This document shows, in pieces, positions 1 to 8,156 of a DNA stretch of 64,000 nucleotides. How positions within the stretch are numbered: the stretch's first letter is position 1; the number at the start of each line of letters is the position of its first letter. A program made the translations under genes and the position numbers. Source of the DNA: Nostoc carneum NIES-2107 (GTDB taxonomy: Bacteria; Cyanobacteriota; Cyanobacteriia; Cyanobacteriales; Nostocaceae); NCBI GenBank assembly GCA_002368155.1, contig AP018180.1, forward strand, positions 5,417,007 through 5,481,006, given 5' to 3'. The notes under the pieces are model-generated. The model did no database searches and was not told the origin of the DNA. It saw only the letters and a list, made by a program, of their open reading frames with translations.

Positions 1-104
1 ACAGATTTTTCTTTTATTTTTTGCCTAGTATCTTCTGCCAACACATCAGCATATCCTGATTTTGGTGCGACATAACAGGATTTGCAATACAAAATTTAAT
101 TAAA

Positions 105-228
105 TTGGGGGGATTAGGGACTGGGGACTGGGGACTGGGGACTGGAGATGAGGGAGATGAGGAAGCAGAGGAGAAATTCCCATTACCAATTACCAATTAC
201 CAATCCCCCATGCCCAATGCCCCATGCC
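105..228. repeat. Heptamer short tandem repeats (CCCCART and TTACCAA types)
   Basis: GGGGACT heptamers are repeated in tandem at about 112-145. They are followed by ATTACCA heptamers near 181-205 and a CCCAATGCCCCATGCCC tract. The complement of the first motif is CCCCAGT, which fits the CCCCART class of short tandemly repeated repetitive sequences known from heterocystous cyanobacteria. The stretch before the first gene holds nothing else recognisable, and the reading frames across it are by-products of the repeat. Confidence 0.8.
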
Positions 229-232
229 CTAT

Positions 233-808
233 TTAAGGTTTATTAATGCGATTAAGCAGCCAAAGTGAGGCTACCAGTCCGCCAAAGTGAGCCATAACTG
301 TGTTTGTATTAGCTTGGACAACAAACATATCCAAGCCACTGATAAATGGTTGGTTACCTTGAGGAGAAAATAAAAATTGAGTTTGGGTAATTGCCCTGGC
401 TGCTAACGTTCCGACAATAGCCTGTGCGCCCAACAGAGTTAATAATATTCCTACTAAACTCACCATTACCCCTAAGCGCAAAACTTGTATAGTTTCGCTT
501 TTACGCGGTCGGTTATTGGGATTAGCCGATAGTAGTTGAGCGCCTAGTCTGGTATAACGGAAAGCTAAATAAATGCCTACACCCAAGGAGACTAACCCAC
601 AAATAGCCAAAAAGATACCAAATCCTGCTCCGGCATTATTACCTGAGCTACCAGGCCTTTGGCTAGAAATGGCAAATAGTAACAGAATGACACCAGAAAC
701 TACACCTAGTACTAACTGTATCCAAAAACTAATCCAACCTGTCAGCCGGAACTTTTGGCCAATTGCCCGAATATTAGAAGACGATGTTGCGTCAGGATTT
801 TGTGACAT
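233..808 (-). CDS. DUF3611 family (Tic21-like) membrane protein
   Basis: A 191-residue integral membrane protein with four hydrophobic segments, at roughly residues 26-48, 62-84, 109-135 and 168-186. The first two are separated by a Gly/Ser/Asn-rich loop (PGSSGNNAGAG). Size and topology match the cyanobacterial DUF3611 family, which is homologous to the plastid inner-envelope protein TIC21/PIC1, implicated in protein import or iron transport. I infer a cytoplasmic or thylakoid membrane location; the substrate is unknown. The ATG start at 808 leaves a hydrophilic N-terminus (MSQNPDATSSS). It stands alone between repeat tracts. Family assignment is fairly confident, function is not. Confidence 0.75.
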   Translation of the reverse strand: MSQNPDATSSSNIRAIGQKFRLTGWISFWIQLVLGVVSGVILLLFAISSQRPGSSGNNAGAGFGIFLAICGLVSLGVGIYLAFRYTRLGAQLLSANPNNRPRKSETIQVLRLGVMVSLVGILLTLLGAQAIVGTLAARAITQTQFLFSPQGNQPFISGLDMFVVQANTNTVMAHFGGLVASLWLLNRINKP

Positions 809-854
809 ACTGGTAACGAATTATCTAGGCGCTGCATAAAAATTGGGCATGAGG

Positions 855-1010
855 CATGGGGCATTGGTCATTGAGTAATGGGTAATTGGTAATTGTTAAT
901 TGGTAATGGAAATGAAGAATTTTCCCCCTGCCCCCTCTGCTCCCTCTGCTTCCTTATCCCCAATCCCCAGTCCCCAATCCCTACTCCCCAGTCCCCAACC
1001 CCATATTCTA
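855..1010. repeat. Heptamer repeats (TAATTGG and CCCCART types)
   Basis: GGTAATTGGTAATTG-type heptamers at about 878-910 are followed by a pyrimidine-rich tract. CCCCARTCCCCA heptamers then run over about 958-1000. Opposite-strand heptamers of the same families flank the DUF3611 gene on its other side, so the gene is bracketed by them. The apparent reading frame here is a repeat artefact. Confidence 0.75.
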
Positions 1011-1150
1011 AGGTCTGCACTGGTAAATTTATTGTAAAAAAAGTGTTTATTAACTTTTTACAGACAAAACTGCATTTTACCTGTAAAATTTCTTCGATGG
1101 CATCTTATTGCTACAGCAGTTCTAACCAGCTCGGCATCACTTGACACAAA

Positions 1151-1271
1151 GATGTTGGCTTTGCCAATATCTTAAATTGCTCCTCACCACACAGTCTTGA
1201 GCTTGGGTAGGAACGTAAAATCCTGCGTTCCTGAACTCACACACTCGTCCCACAACTGTCAAGAACGTGGG
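1151..1271 (+). ncRNA. Candidate structured RNA or leader (three hairpins)
   Basis: Three consecutive hairpins are visible. The first pairs GATGTTGGC with GCCAATATC at 1151-1171 around a TTT loop; its one non-Watson-Crick pair would be G-U on the plus strand. The second is AGGAACG/CGTTCCT at 1209-1232 with a 10-nt loop. The third is CCCAC/GTGGG at 1249-1271. They lie 140-260 nt upstream of the PadR gene. This could be a small RNA or a long 5' leader. No known RNA family was recognised and transcription is unproven. Confidence 0.3.
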
Positions 1272-1342
1272 TTACCGTTTAATGTTTACGCTTTGAAAAT
1301 TTCGCCTAAGTAGCTTTAGATACTGGTACAAGTGCCGGAGTA

Positions 1343-1371
1343 TCAGTATATACTGACTACAAGCATTGTAG
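1343..1371. promoter_or_regulatory. Two abutting palindromes upstream of padR (candidate operator)
   Basis: A perfect 14-bp palindrome TCAGTATATACTGA (1343-1356) is followed without a gap by CTACAA-GCA-TTGTAG (1357-1371), ending 37 bp before the padR ATG. PadR-family regulators are dimeric winged-helix proteins that commonly bind dyad-symmetric sites in their own promoters. Autoregulation here is an inference from position and symmetry. Confidence 0.45.
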
Positions 1372-1408
1372 ATCTCACCTTAAGGCATTTTTTAGCCATC
1401 CACTAACC

Positions 1409-1756
1409 ATGAAACTTGAGGATATATATCATTTCTTTGAAAATCCTCCGCCAACTTACCTCTGTCAGGAACTAGCAGTTTGTTACATTCTGTACGTTTT
1501 ACTACAAGGTGAATCATACGGAACCGAGTTGATCCAGCGATTGGAGACTGAATATCCTACCTATCGGCTTTCGGATACCGTACTGTACAGTGCAATTAAA
1601 TTTCTCGAAGACCAAAGGGCAATAACTGGGTATTGGAAGAAGCTTGAAGGGCGGGGCCGCCCAAGGCGGATGTATCAAGTTTCTCCAGAATGGCAAGTTC
1701 AATCACAAGAATTAGCCCAGCTTTGGCTAGAGTACATCAATCCGAGAACAAATTAA
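1409..1756 (+). CDS. PadR family transcriptional regulator
   Basis: A 115-residue winged-helix protein. After a short lead (LEDIYHFFENPPPTYL) it has the PadR-type helix-turn-helix region at roughly residues 20-95. The recognition-helix area reads RLSDTVLYSAIKFLEDQRAI, and the wing reads EGRGRPRRMYQVS. The 'GRGRPRRxYxxS' wing is characteristic of PadR proteins. There is no C-terminal dimerisation extension beyond about 20 residues, so it is a short (subfamily 2) form. It likely acts as a cytoplasmic dimer. The downstream complex-C assembly gene begins 66 nt later on the same strand and could be cotranscribed. The inducer is unknown. Confidence 0.85.
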   Translation: MKLEDIYHFFENPPPTYLCQELAVCYILYVLLQGESYGTELIQRLETEYPTYRLSDTVLYSAIKFLEDQRAITGYWKKLEGRGRPRRMYQVSPEWQVQSQELAQLWLEYINPRTN

Positions 1757-1822
1757 CGAATAATTAGATATTGAGAATGAAATGAATAAGTCTCCTCCAA
1801 TCAAATAGTACTTTTTTTAGTT

Positions 1823-2353
1823 ATGGATACTGCTATTCTGCCATCAACGTTCCTACTGACCTTATTGTTATCGGTTGGGCTGTTTTTCTTTATTCGTGCT
1901 TCCACTAAAGAACGCACGCAGACAGCGCAACTGATATCTGAACAAGATGAAGCTAGTTTGATGCCTCAATTACAAGAGTATTTTCGCTCTCGGTCTTATC
2001 GAGTGGCAGCGCTAGACCGAGAACAAAACCAAGTGACTTTTGAAGGGTTTGTGCAACCAAGCTGGTTTTTAGCGGTGTTTTTGACGCTGTTAGCAGCTAT
2101 TGGCTTGCTTTGTTTGTCACTGGTTTTGGCAATACTTTTTCCGAGTTTTGGGACTCTGTTTTTGGGGTTAATTCTGCTTTCCCCTTTGAGTGGTATTTTT
2201 TATTGGCAAAAAGCTGGAAGACTTGAGAAGGTGTCGCTCAAACTGGAAACTATCCCGAATCAGCAACACTCCTCAAGTACAATTACTGTGACAGGCCATC
2301 GTGACGAACTCACAGAGTTGCAGAAGGCTTTACAGTTAAAACCATTTAAATAA
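1823..2353 (+). CDS. Cofactor assembly of complex C subunit B-like (CCB2/CCB4 family) protein
   Basis: A 176-residue membrane protein. The N-terminal segment is hydrophobic (residues 6-25). A charged stretch follows, with the conserved-looking sequence QLQEYFRSRSYRVAALDREQ, and then a hydrophobic hairpin at about residues 80-130 (FLAVFLTLLAAIGLLCLSLVL ... LFLGLILLSPLSGIFYW). The C-terminal domain is soluble. The arrangement matches the cyanobacterial 'cofactor assembly of complex C subunit B' family, related to CCB2/CCB4, which take part in covalent attachment of haem ci to cytochrome b6. The expected location is the thylakoid or cytoplasmic membrane. It lies 66 nt downstream of padR. The family call is from recalled similarity, not a search. 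Confidence 0.7.
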   Translation: MDTAILPSTFLLTLLLSVGLFFFIRASTKERTQTAQLISEQDEASLMPQLQEYFRSRSYRVAALDREQNQVTFEGFVQPSWFLAVFLTLLAAIGLLCLSLVLAILFPSFGTLFLGLILLSPLSGIFYWQKAGRLEKVSLKLETIPNQQHSSSTITVTGHRDELTELQKALQLKPFK

Positions 2354-2770
2354 ATTTTGATTTTTTTGGAATTTTTTGCACATCTCACAATTATGAGATG
2401 CTGCATCATATCCAATCTTTTCCGGAAAAAGAGTTTTAACAGTTGAATATACAAGCTAGAAGTTATGAATATTCCCTACGAGGTAGGATCGTAGGGAATA
2501 TTCTATACCTTTTAATAGAGCGTCCTGAGCAATCTACCGAATGAACGCACAATTTCGCTCCCGCTTGTAGATACTTTTTGCCCTATGCTGCTTCTTTCTA
2601 TATCATGCGATGATCAACCAACCTATGCAAACAAGTATGGTTTGAAAATCTCTCCTGGCAAATCAGCTACAAACTTAAAAGAAATTGGAATTTTTGCATA
2701 ACCAGAGCAATTTTGCCAGTTAAATGATTGTCAGAAGTCGCATAAAATGCGTAAGATAACCACTGATAGT
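2354..2770. other. Intergenic stretch with two hairpins (possible terminators)
   Basis: Just after the CCB gene is CATCTCA-N6-TGAGATG (2381-2400). A stronger hairpin follows at 2467-2503, with a perfect 14-bp stem GAATATTCCCTACG around a 9-nt loop, then TATACCTTTTAA. Either could end the padR-CCB transcript. The second could equally be a dispersed palindromic repeat. The remainder is AT-rich with no gene seen. Confidence 0.5.
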
Positions 2771-3088
2771 TTAGCGACCAGCTAAAGCCAATGCTTCCTG
2801 ACCAGTAGGAGATTCTAAAGTCCTAAGGCTGGGAAACAAGAAATGGTTTTCTTCAACGTATTGAGCACCAAACAAACCTTTTTCTGCCCAGAAATAACGG
2901 TCTGTAGTGTGTTCATTACGTTTTACTAGTAGCAATGCAGGTGGCGCGATACCTTCAGCTTGAATAAATTTTCTTGCTGCTGTCACAGGCTTTTCTTCGC
3001 CACTCTCGATGCTATATTGAGGCACATGTTCTAGGATTCGCCGCCCTTCTTGGCGACGACGACTTTTCCGCTTCCGTCTCCTTGCCAA
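2771..3088 (-). CDS. DUF3155 family conserved cyanobacterial protein
   Basis: A 105-residue protein. It has a strongly basic N-terminus (ARRRKRKSRRRQEGRR) followed by a conserved core that includes LLVKRNEHTTDRYFWAEKG and the tail ENHFLFPSLRTL. This is the cyanobacteria-specific DUF3155 family; its function is not known, and the basic end suggests nucleic-acid contact. I place the start at a TTG (3086-3088) because the family begins at (M)ARRRKRKSRRR and a GAGGAGG Shine-Dalgarno lies 7 nt before it. A longer frame from another TTG at 3107-3109 would translate through that ribosome site and is less likely. Confidence 0.8.
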   Translation of the reverse strand: MARRRKRKSRRRQEGRRILEHVPQYSIESGEEKPVTAARKFIQAEGIAPPALLLVKRNEHTTDRYFWAEKGLFGAQYVEENHFLFPSLRTLESPTGQEALALAGR

Positions 3089-3369
3089 CCTATTTTCCTC
3101 CTCTTTCAAGCTATAGATTGTAGTGATAGCTACAAAATCCGTCGTAATTATATAGGTTCTAGTTCAAAAAATCAACCGTTTTTAAGGCTTTGATACAACT
3201 CAATTAATGTGTGAAAAGCTAGACAAATCAAATTTAGGGAAATATATAATTCCCTGAACCAAACCATTAGTAAGAAGATTTAGTTAAGCTTTATTAAATG
3301 AGCGAGGAACAAATTCCCCTCTTCTTTAATTTACCCTTAAATTCTATAATCTTGAGCAAAATCTGAAAA

Positions 3370-4701
3370 ATGTTAATGTCTGCCAGTTCTGATTTTGTTG
3401 CTCTATGCCGAGAGCAAATAGCATTGTTAACCCAAGGGCTAGGAGCATCGTTAAGTGTTGTCTACTTAACACAAGAATTGGTGGGGTCTCCTACAGGTGA
3501 GGCAAAACTGATTCCTGTAGTGGTATATCCAGAGACGGCTATATTAAAGCAGGGTGAGGAGACTGCTGAGGTGAAAACACCTAAGCACATGAAAATCAGC
3601 AATGTTTTAGCTTTACCGCAATATCAGGGACAAACATTGCCGGATGATGCGGAATCATCAACTTCGCCACAGGATTCTGAAGCATCGGAGGAATACCTAC
3701 TTAGTGAAAACCAAATTGTTTTACCCTTAAGTCATGAGGGTGTGATGATGGGGTTACTCGTGACGGGTAGAGAAGACAGGGCATGGAATGAACAGGAGCA
3801 AAGCCAGATTCAAAGCATAGCCCAAAGTCTAGCGATCGCCTGTATTTTAGATCAACGTCGGGCTTGGTTACAGCAGCAATTGCAACAACAACAGATTTTG
3901 CAAGAACAGCAGCGCGACTTGCTAGATAATCTCTTGCACCAGTTTCGTAACCCCCTAACAGCAATTAGAACCTTTGGCAAACTGCTAATGAAACGCTTGC
4001 GCGCTGGCGACCCGAACCGTGATGTGGCTGGTAACATCATCCGGGAAAGCGATCGCCTGCAAGAATTATTACTACAGTTTGATCAGGTCGTTGATTTATC
4101 AGAAGCAGATTTAGCACCTCTCCCACTTCCAGAAACTCAAGTAGTAGAAGCTACTCTGCAAAAAGAACCAACGAAGCCACCCTTGTTATTACCAGGAACA
4201 GGAGAAAAAGAAGCTGATTGTGCTTTAGCAGAGTTATTAGCGCCATTATTAATATCAGCTAAAGCAATTGCTCAAGAAAGAAATTTACAACTAATTACTA
4301 AAATTCCTCGAAATTTACCCTTAGTTCGTGCCAACACTAAAGCATTACGAGAAGTATTAAGTAACATCATCGATAATGCATTGAAATACACGCCAGCAGG
4401 AGGCAAGATTTTAATTCAAGTAGGGCAAGAAAAAGATAATTTACAAGGAATTGCTATTAGTGACACTGGGCCGGGAATTCCCCGAGAAGACTTAGCACAT
4501 ATCGGCGAACGTCATTACCGAGGCGTACAGGCGCAAACAGATATCCCTGGTACAGGTTTGGGATTAGCGATCGCTAAACAGTTGATCGAGCAAATGCAGG
4601 GTAAAATCGAAGTTTTTAGCCCTGCAATTAATTCCACCATCGTCTCACCCAAAGCACCGGGGACGACGTTTATTATTTGGTTACCGGAAGTTGAAGGTTA
4701 G
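3370..4701 (+). CDS. hik2: GAF-domain sensor histidine kinase (Hik2/CSK-like)
   Basis: A 443-residue soluble sensor kinase. The N-terminal GAF domain (about residues 5-160) includes a Cys near residue 13 in the context FVALCREQ. A coiled-coil linker (WLQQQLQQQQ) follows, then the dimerisation H-box LLHQFRNPLTAIRTFGKLL with the phospho-acceptor His190. The HATPase domain shows the N box (NIIDNALKYTPAGG), G1 (DTGPGIP) and G2 (GTGLGLAIAKQL). The 'HQFRNPLTA(I/L)RTF' H-box and the GAF Cys resemble cyanobacterial Hik2 / chloroplast sensor kinase, reported to sense redox and salt stress; the symbol is a similarity-based suggestion. There is no transmembrane segment and no partner regulator beside it. 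ATG at 3370 or the in-frame ATG at 3376 could be used. Confidence 0.7.
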   Translation: MLMSASSDFVALCREQIALLTQGLGASLSVVYLTQELVGSPTGEAKLIPVVVYPETAILKQGEETAEVKTPKHMKISNVLALPQYQGQTLPDDAESSTSPQDSEASEEYLLSENQIVLPLSHEGVMMGLLVTGREDRAWNEQEQSQIQSIAQSLAIACILDQRRAWLQQQLQQQQILQEQQRDLLDNLLHQFRNPLTAIRTFGKLLMKRLRAGDPNRDVAGNIIRESDRLQELLLQFDQVVDLSEADLAPLPLPETQVVEATLQKEPTKPPLLLPGTGEKEADCALAELLAPLLISAKAIAQERNLQLITKIPRNLPLVRANTKALREVLSNIIDNALKYTPAGGKILIQVGQEKDNLQGIAISDTGPGIPREDLAHIGERHYRGVQAQTDIPGTGLGLAIAKQLIEQMQGKIEVFSPAINSTIVSPKAPGTTFIIWLPEVEG

Positions 4702-4780
4702 TCAACAGTCAAGAGTCCAAAGTCAAGAGTCAAAATTACTAAATAACCTTTGACTGTTGACCATTGACCCTTGACTCTTC
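4700..4780. repeat. AGTCAAG/GACTCTTGAC inverted heptamer repeat between convergent genes
   Basis: The left arm is built from AGTCAAG and AGTCCAA units, the right arm from TTGACTG, TTGACC and TTGACTC units, and the two can pair imperfectly into a long hairpin. It fills the gap between the stop codons of the convergent Hik2-like and SLH genes, so it may act as a bidirectional terminator. A related tract lies at 62298-62365, also between convergent genes. Confidence 0.6.
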
Positions 4781-4781
4781 A

Positions 4782-6023
4782 CTATTTGAGCGATAACAAC
4801 AGGTTTTGATTGATGGTCATTTGTAGGTCGGTGTCGGGGTCGATAGCAATTAAGTCAACACTGTTCTTACCGAAGAACAAGCCTATCAAAGCACCGATAC
4901 CAGCGCCACCGAGAACTTCTTCTGTTGCGATCGCGCGATCGCCTGTGACTGCAGAGACAGCAGCGGCAGCTCCAGCGCCCAGGACGGTATCTTTAATGAT
5001 GCTTCCTGTACTAGTCCCTTTGTTGACGGTTTCTGTCTTGGTAATGACCTCAGAGGTGGCGCTAACTTGATATTCTTGGCCATTGGTCAATACTAGTTTT
5101 TGGGCGACGAATTGAGAACCGCCTTGTGCTGGTTTGATTTGACCAACTACCTGACTACCAGCCGGAATGACCACAACACCGTCTTGGGTAATGACGTTTT
5201 GGGCTACGGTTAGGGTTAAAGGTGCAGTCTCAGTTTTGGTAACGAGAATTTTTTGCGCCTGATCATACTTCACAGGAATAGCAGTTCCTTGAGGAATGGT
5301 GACTGCTACAGGTGTGGGTGTGGTAGATTGAGCCACCACAATGTAAGGCGAGTTAACAGCAGAGGCTTGATTGGAACTAACTAACGCTTGATAAATAAAG
5401 GCTGCTACCTGCGCTCTTGTAGCGGTAGTAGTAGGATTGAGGAACTTCACATTGGGATAGTTGACGACAATTTGTTTTTCCGTAGCAGCTGCGATCGGAC
5501 TGCGGGCATAGTCAGCGATATTAGAAGCATCATTGAAATATTGCAGAGTGCTTTCAATATTGCTACTAGGACTATATTCCAAACCGTTGGCAAGGGAAAC
5601 TAGAACCTGTTGACGAGGAATTGCTTGGTTTGGTTCAAAGCGATTCCCGGGATATCCTGACAAGAAACCAATGGTATAAGCTTGCTGAATAGCACTAGCT
5701 GCCCAATAGTTGCTGGGTACATCTGTAAAGTTAATTGCTTGCCGTTGTGGTGATTTTTGGAAAGCTTTGTTAACCATAGCAGCAAATTGAGCGCGGGTAA
5801 CTGGTTCTTCTGGACGGAAACTACCATCAGGAAACCCAGCAATTACTCCTCTTTGTGATAATTGTTGAATAAATTGTGCTGCCCAATAATTAGAAGAAAC
5901 ATCAGAAAAAGTAGTTTGAGCAAAGGAAGGAGCAGCTGTAATTAAAGGTGCTACTGTAGCAGTTGTAATACTTAAAGCCATTAATGCAGCTGTTCCGGAT
6001 TGCCAACGATTTAAAGCAAACAT
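4782..6023 (-). CDS. SLH-domain exported protein with TrbI-like C-terminal half
   Basis: A 413-residue protein. A signal-peptide-like N-terminus (ALMALSITTATVAPLITAAPSFAQ) precedes three SLH motifs at roughly residues 38-87, 97-148 and 160-215, with FSDVSSNYWAAQFI as the first. Cyanobacterial SLH domains usually bind pyruvylated cell-wall polymer. The C-terminal half (about 235-413) contains VTIPQGTAIPVKYDQAQKILV, VVIPAGSQVVGQI and a Gly/Ala-rich hydrophobic segment, the pattern of TrbI/VirB10-like beta domains. The neighbouring gene encodes the same C-terminal half without SLH repeats. I infer a periplasmic, wall-attached protein; its job is unknown. No clear Shine-Dalgarno precedes the ATG. 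Confidence 0.75.
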   Translation of the reverse strand: MFALNRWQSGTAALMALSITTATVAPLITAAPSFAQTTFSDVSSNYWAAQFIQQLSQRGVIAGFPDGSFRPEEPVTRAQFAAMVNKAFQKSPQRQAINFTDVPSNYWAASAIQQAYTIGFLSGYPGNRFEPNQAIPRQQVLVSLANGLEYSPSSNIESTLQYFNDASNIADYARSPIAAATEKQIVVNYPNVKFLNPTTTATRAQVAAFIYQALVSSNQASAVNSPYIVVAQSTTPTPVAVTIPQGTAIPVKYDQAQKILVTKTETAPLTLTVAQNVITQDGVVVIPAGSQVVGQIKPAQGGSQFVAQKLVLTNGQEYQVSATSEVITKTETVNKGTSTGSIIKDTVLGAGAAAAVSAVTGDRAIATEEVLGGAGIGALIGLFFGKNSVDLIAIDPDTDLQMTINQNLLLSLK

Positions 6024-6117
6024 AGAGTTTTAGTCCAATATAATTTATTTGTTTTTCTGTTACTTACCTAGACAATTGATGGATGCTAATGTTCCTAAGT
6101 ATTATGCCTTTTTATAA

Positions 6118-6139
6118 AACCGTGACTTAAGTCACAGTT
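6118..6139. promoter_or_regulatory. Dyad-symmetric site upstream of the SLH gene
   Basis: A perfect 14-bp palindrome GTGACTTAAGTCAC (6122-6135) extends to 11-bp arms with one mismatch per arm. It lies about 95 bp upstream of the SLH gene start, in the 366-bp gap between the two TrbI-like genes. It looks like a regulator binding site; no regulator can be named. The rest of the gap holds HIP1 sites and AT-rich sequence. Confidence 0.4.
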
Positions 6140-6389
6140 CATTATTAAAGCATCTAGATAAAGTTAAAAACTGCAATACCAATAGTTTGATTTAAGGATT
6201 AACCTAAGCAAACATTAAGGTATAGTATTGAGTTTTGATTGTTTATATTCAAGGCGAAATAAAATTATCCGGATGAAATAGAATTAGCCGGATAAAATAG
6301 CTATGAAAAATTAAGCGATCGCACACACATAAAAAAGTGGCGATCGCAGATTAGGGATGATTAAATTCACTACTGAAAGTTAGTTGAGT

Positions 6390-7082
6390 CTAGTAGCGGG
6401 ATAGTAGCAATCTAGAGTTCAATGTAATGCCTAAATCCTGTTCAGGACGCAAGACGAAAACATCAGCTTGGTTTTTCCGTAACAGTACACTTGCTCCAGC
6501 ACCAGCCGCCGCACCAATAAGAGGTTCTAAAACTTCAATTTTGCGGTTACCTGTAACTAATGAAATTAAAGTTGCAGCACCAGCACCAATAGCAGCATCT
6601 GTTAAAATACTGCCTGTATCAGTTCCTTTAGAGATTTTTTCAACTTGGGAATATGTGCGAGAACTAGCACTAATTTGCTGACGACGACCAGAAGCAAATA
6701 CTAATTCTTGAGCGACAAATCTCACACCTTGGTTATTGTTATTATTTCTGTCGCTAGAATAAACGCTACCGAGGTTTACAGGTTCTAGTCTACCAACAAC
6801 ATCAGTTCCCCGAGGAATTAATACGTTCCTATTACTATCAACAATGTCGCTGGCGATTTTGAGAGTTAGATCCATTCTTTCGCCAGGTTTAACAATTACT
6901 TTTTCTTTTTCGTATGTAACAGGAAAAGTTACATTAGCTGGAATAGTAACTGTTCGGGATTGGTTAATATTATATTGAGCACTAGCAGGAGCAGAGGCAA
7001 ATAAAGGCGCGATCGCACCTGTGGTAATTGCCATTGACATGAGTGCCGCAGTTCCAGATTTCCAACGATAAAGGCGTGTCAT
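6390..7082 (-). CDS. Exported TrbI-like domain protein, SLH-less paralogue
   Basis: A 230-residue protein whose N-terminus (RWKSGTAALMSMAITTGAIAPL ... ASAQ) closely resembles the signal region of the neighbouring SLH protein (RWQSGTAALMALSITTATVAPL). From residue 36 on it aligns with that protein's C-terminal half: RTVTIPANVTFPVTYEKEKV, VLIPRGTDVVGRL, FVAQELVFASGRRQQISASS, then a Gly/Ala-rich hydrophobic segment near 160-200. It is therefore a tandem duplicate that lacks, or never gained, the SLH insert. A periplasmic location is inferred. The two genes are codirectional, 366 bp apart, and may be independently transcribed. Confidence 0.7.
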   Translation of the reverse strand: MTRLYRWKSGTAALMSMAITTGAIAPLFASAPASAQYNINQSRTVTIPANVTFPVTYEKEKVIVKPGERMDLTLKIASDIVDSNRNVLIPRGTDVVGRLEPVNLGSVYSSDRNNNNNQGVRFVAQELVFASGRRQQISASSRTYSQVEKISKGTDTGSILTDAAIGAGAATLISLVTGNRKIEVLEPLIGAAAGAGASVLLRKNQADVFVLRPEQDLGITLNSRLLLSRY

Positions 7083-7593
7083 ACTAGGGGTTTCCGTTTA
7101 AGTCAGAGAGATTTTTAATGACGCATATTTACTGAAATTGTTTCAGCATATTTTTAAACCTGTCTATAGGGATATGCCGTAGGTAAAGTAGTTCTAAGAC
7201 GCGCAGTATTTGCGATCGCTATTCGGCAGTTATATGCTGCTAATACGCGCCTATTAATTAGTTCGCTATATATATATGATATATGACGGCAAACGTGGTC
7301 AGATTGTTCCTGAAGGTTGATATCTGTCGAAAAGACTGGCAATTACAAAAATATTCAAATCGTAGAAAATATATAAATACTGTATTTGATAAAGACATTT
7401 GGCGATGTCTTATTTTCATAATATCTCTATAGGACTCATATTTTATTTTTGAAGTTTACGTAGTAGGATGATTTAGCGATAGAGTAACGCATTCGTGCTG
7501 AGATTTTTTCCGAAATCAAATCTGATTCATAAATATTTTACTTATAATAGTGAATTTGTTGATTGAAATAAATATTTGTGGCTGCATAGTACT
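7083..7593. other. Intergenic stretch, no gene recognised
   Basis: AT-rich sequence with a TATATATATGATATATGA tract near 7266-7286. A short imperfect dyad at about 7500-7523 (TGAGATTTTTTC...AATCAAATCTGA) recurs at about 10280-10304. No RNA gene or convincing reading frame was seen. Confidence 0.5.
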
Positions 7594-7980
7594 ATGGCAA
7601 GACTCGAATTTAAAAATCATCAAGTCTGGCGAGATTTAACTGAAATATTAGAAAGTTTAGATGCTAAAGTTCTTGTTCAAGAACATCTTGCACAATGTGA
7701 TTATAAAATCTGTGGATATTGGGATGAACAAGATGAATATTATGAAACAATTACCTTGCCTCGTACCCTAGAAACAGAATTAGTTAGCAGTTATATCGGT
7801 GTTTCTCATAAAGAACGATTTTTAGAACTCAAGTTTTGCCTTATAGCTGATGTCATAACAGCAGGAAATAATAACAGGCAAAAGATTGGTGAGTTAGTTC
7901 TTGTTTACAATGAGAATTTAGAATTTGTTAATGAAAATTGGCTCTTAGATATTGATTCTTCGATGCTGGAGATAAATTGA
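7594..7980 (+). CDS. Unknown small acidic protein
   Basis: A 128-residue protein that I do not recognise. It starts at ATG 7594 (MARLEFKNHQVWRDL); a TTG 18 nt earlier is in frame but less likely. It is acidic, has two Cys within CDYKICGYWDEQDEYYE and no signal peptide or membrane segment. It looks like a compact alpha/beta domain with strands such as RFLELKFCLIADV and KIGELVLVYNENLEF. It sits just before a MITE-like repeat and an IS element, so it may belong to accessory DNA. Coding is supported by a 387-nt uninterrupted frame with codon use like its neighbours. Confidence 0.6.
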   Translation: MARLEFKNHQVWRDLTEILESLDAKVLVQEHLAQCDYKICGYWDEQDEYYETITLPRTLETELVSSYIGVSHKERFLELKFCLIADVITAGNNNRQKIGELVLVYNENLEFVNENWLLDIDSSMLEIN

Positions 7981-7988
7981 ACCTCACT

Positions 7989-8102
7989 CAATACGGTTCG
8001 GTTAAGAATTTTTCGTCATAATTTCGGGGTTATGGAGACGCGATAAATCGCGTCTCTACAAGATTTAAAGGTCAATCGATTTGTTTTATCCGAACTGTAT
8101 TG
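7989..8102. repeat. MITE-like element with nested palindrome
   Basis: Terminal inverted repeats CAATACGGTTCGG (7989-8001) and CCGAACTGTATTG (8090-8102) match at 12 of 13 positions and enclose a 114-bp non-coding segment. A perfect internal palindrome, GAGACGCGAT-AA-ATCGCGTCTC, lies at 8035-8056. Close relatives of the internal palindrome recur at 34181-34203 and 63480-63503. It has no coding capacity. Confidence 0.6.
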
Positions 8103-8156
8103 GAACCTAACTCACTACTTCTCTCAATATACAAGGGTGCGTTAGTAGCAACTTAA

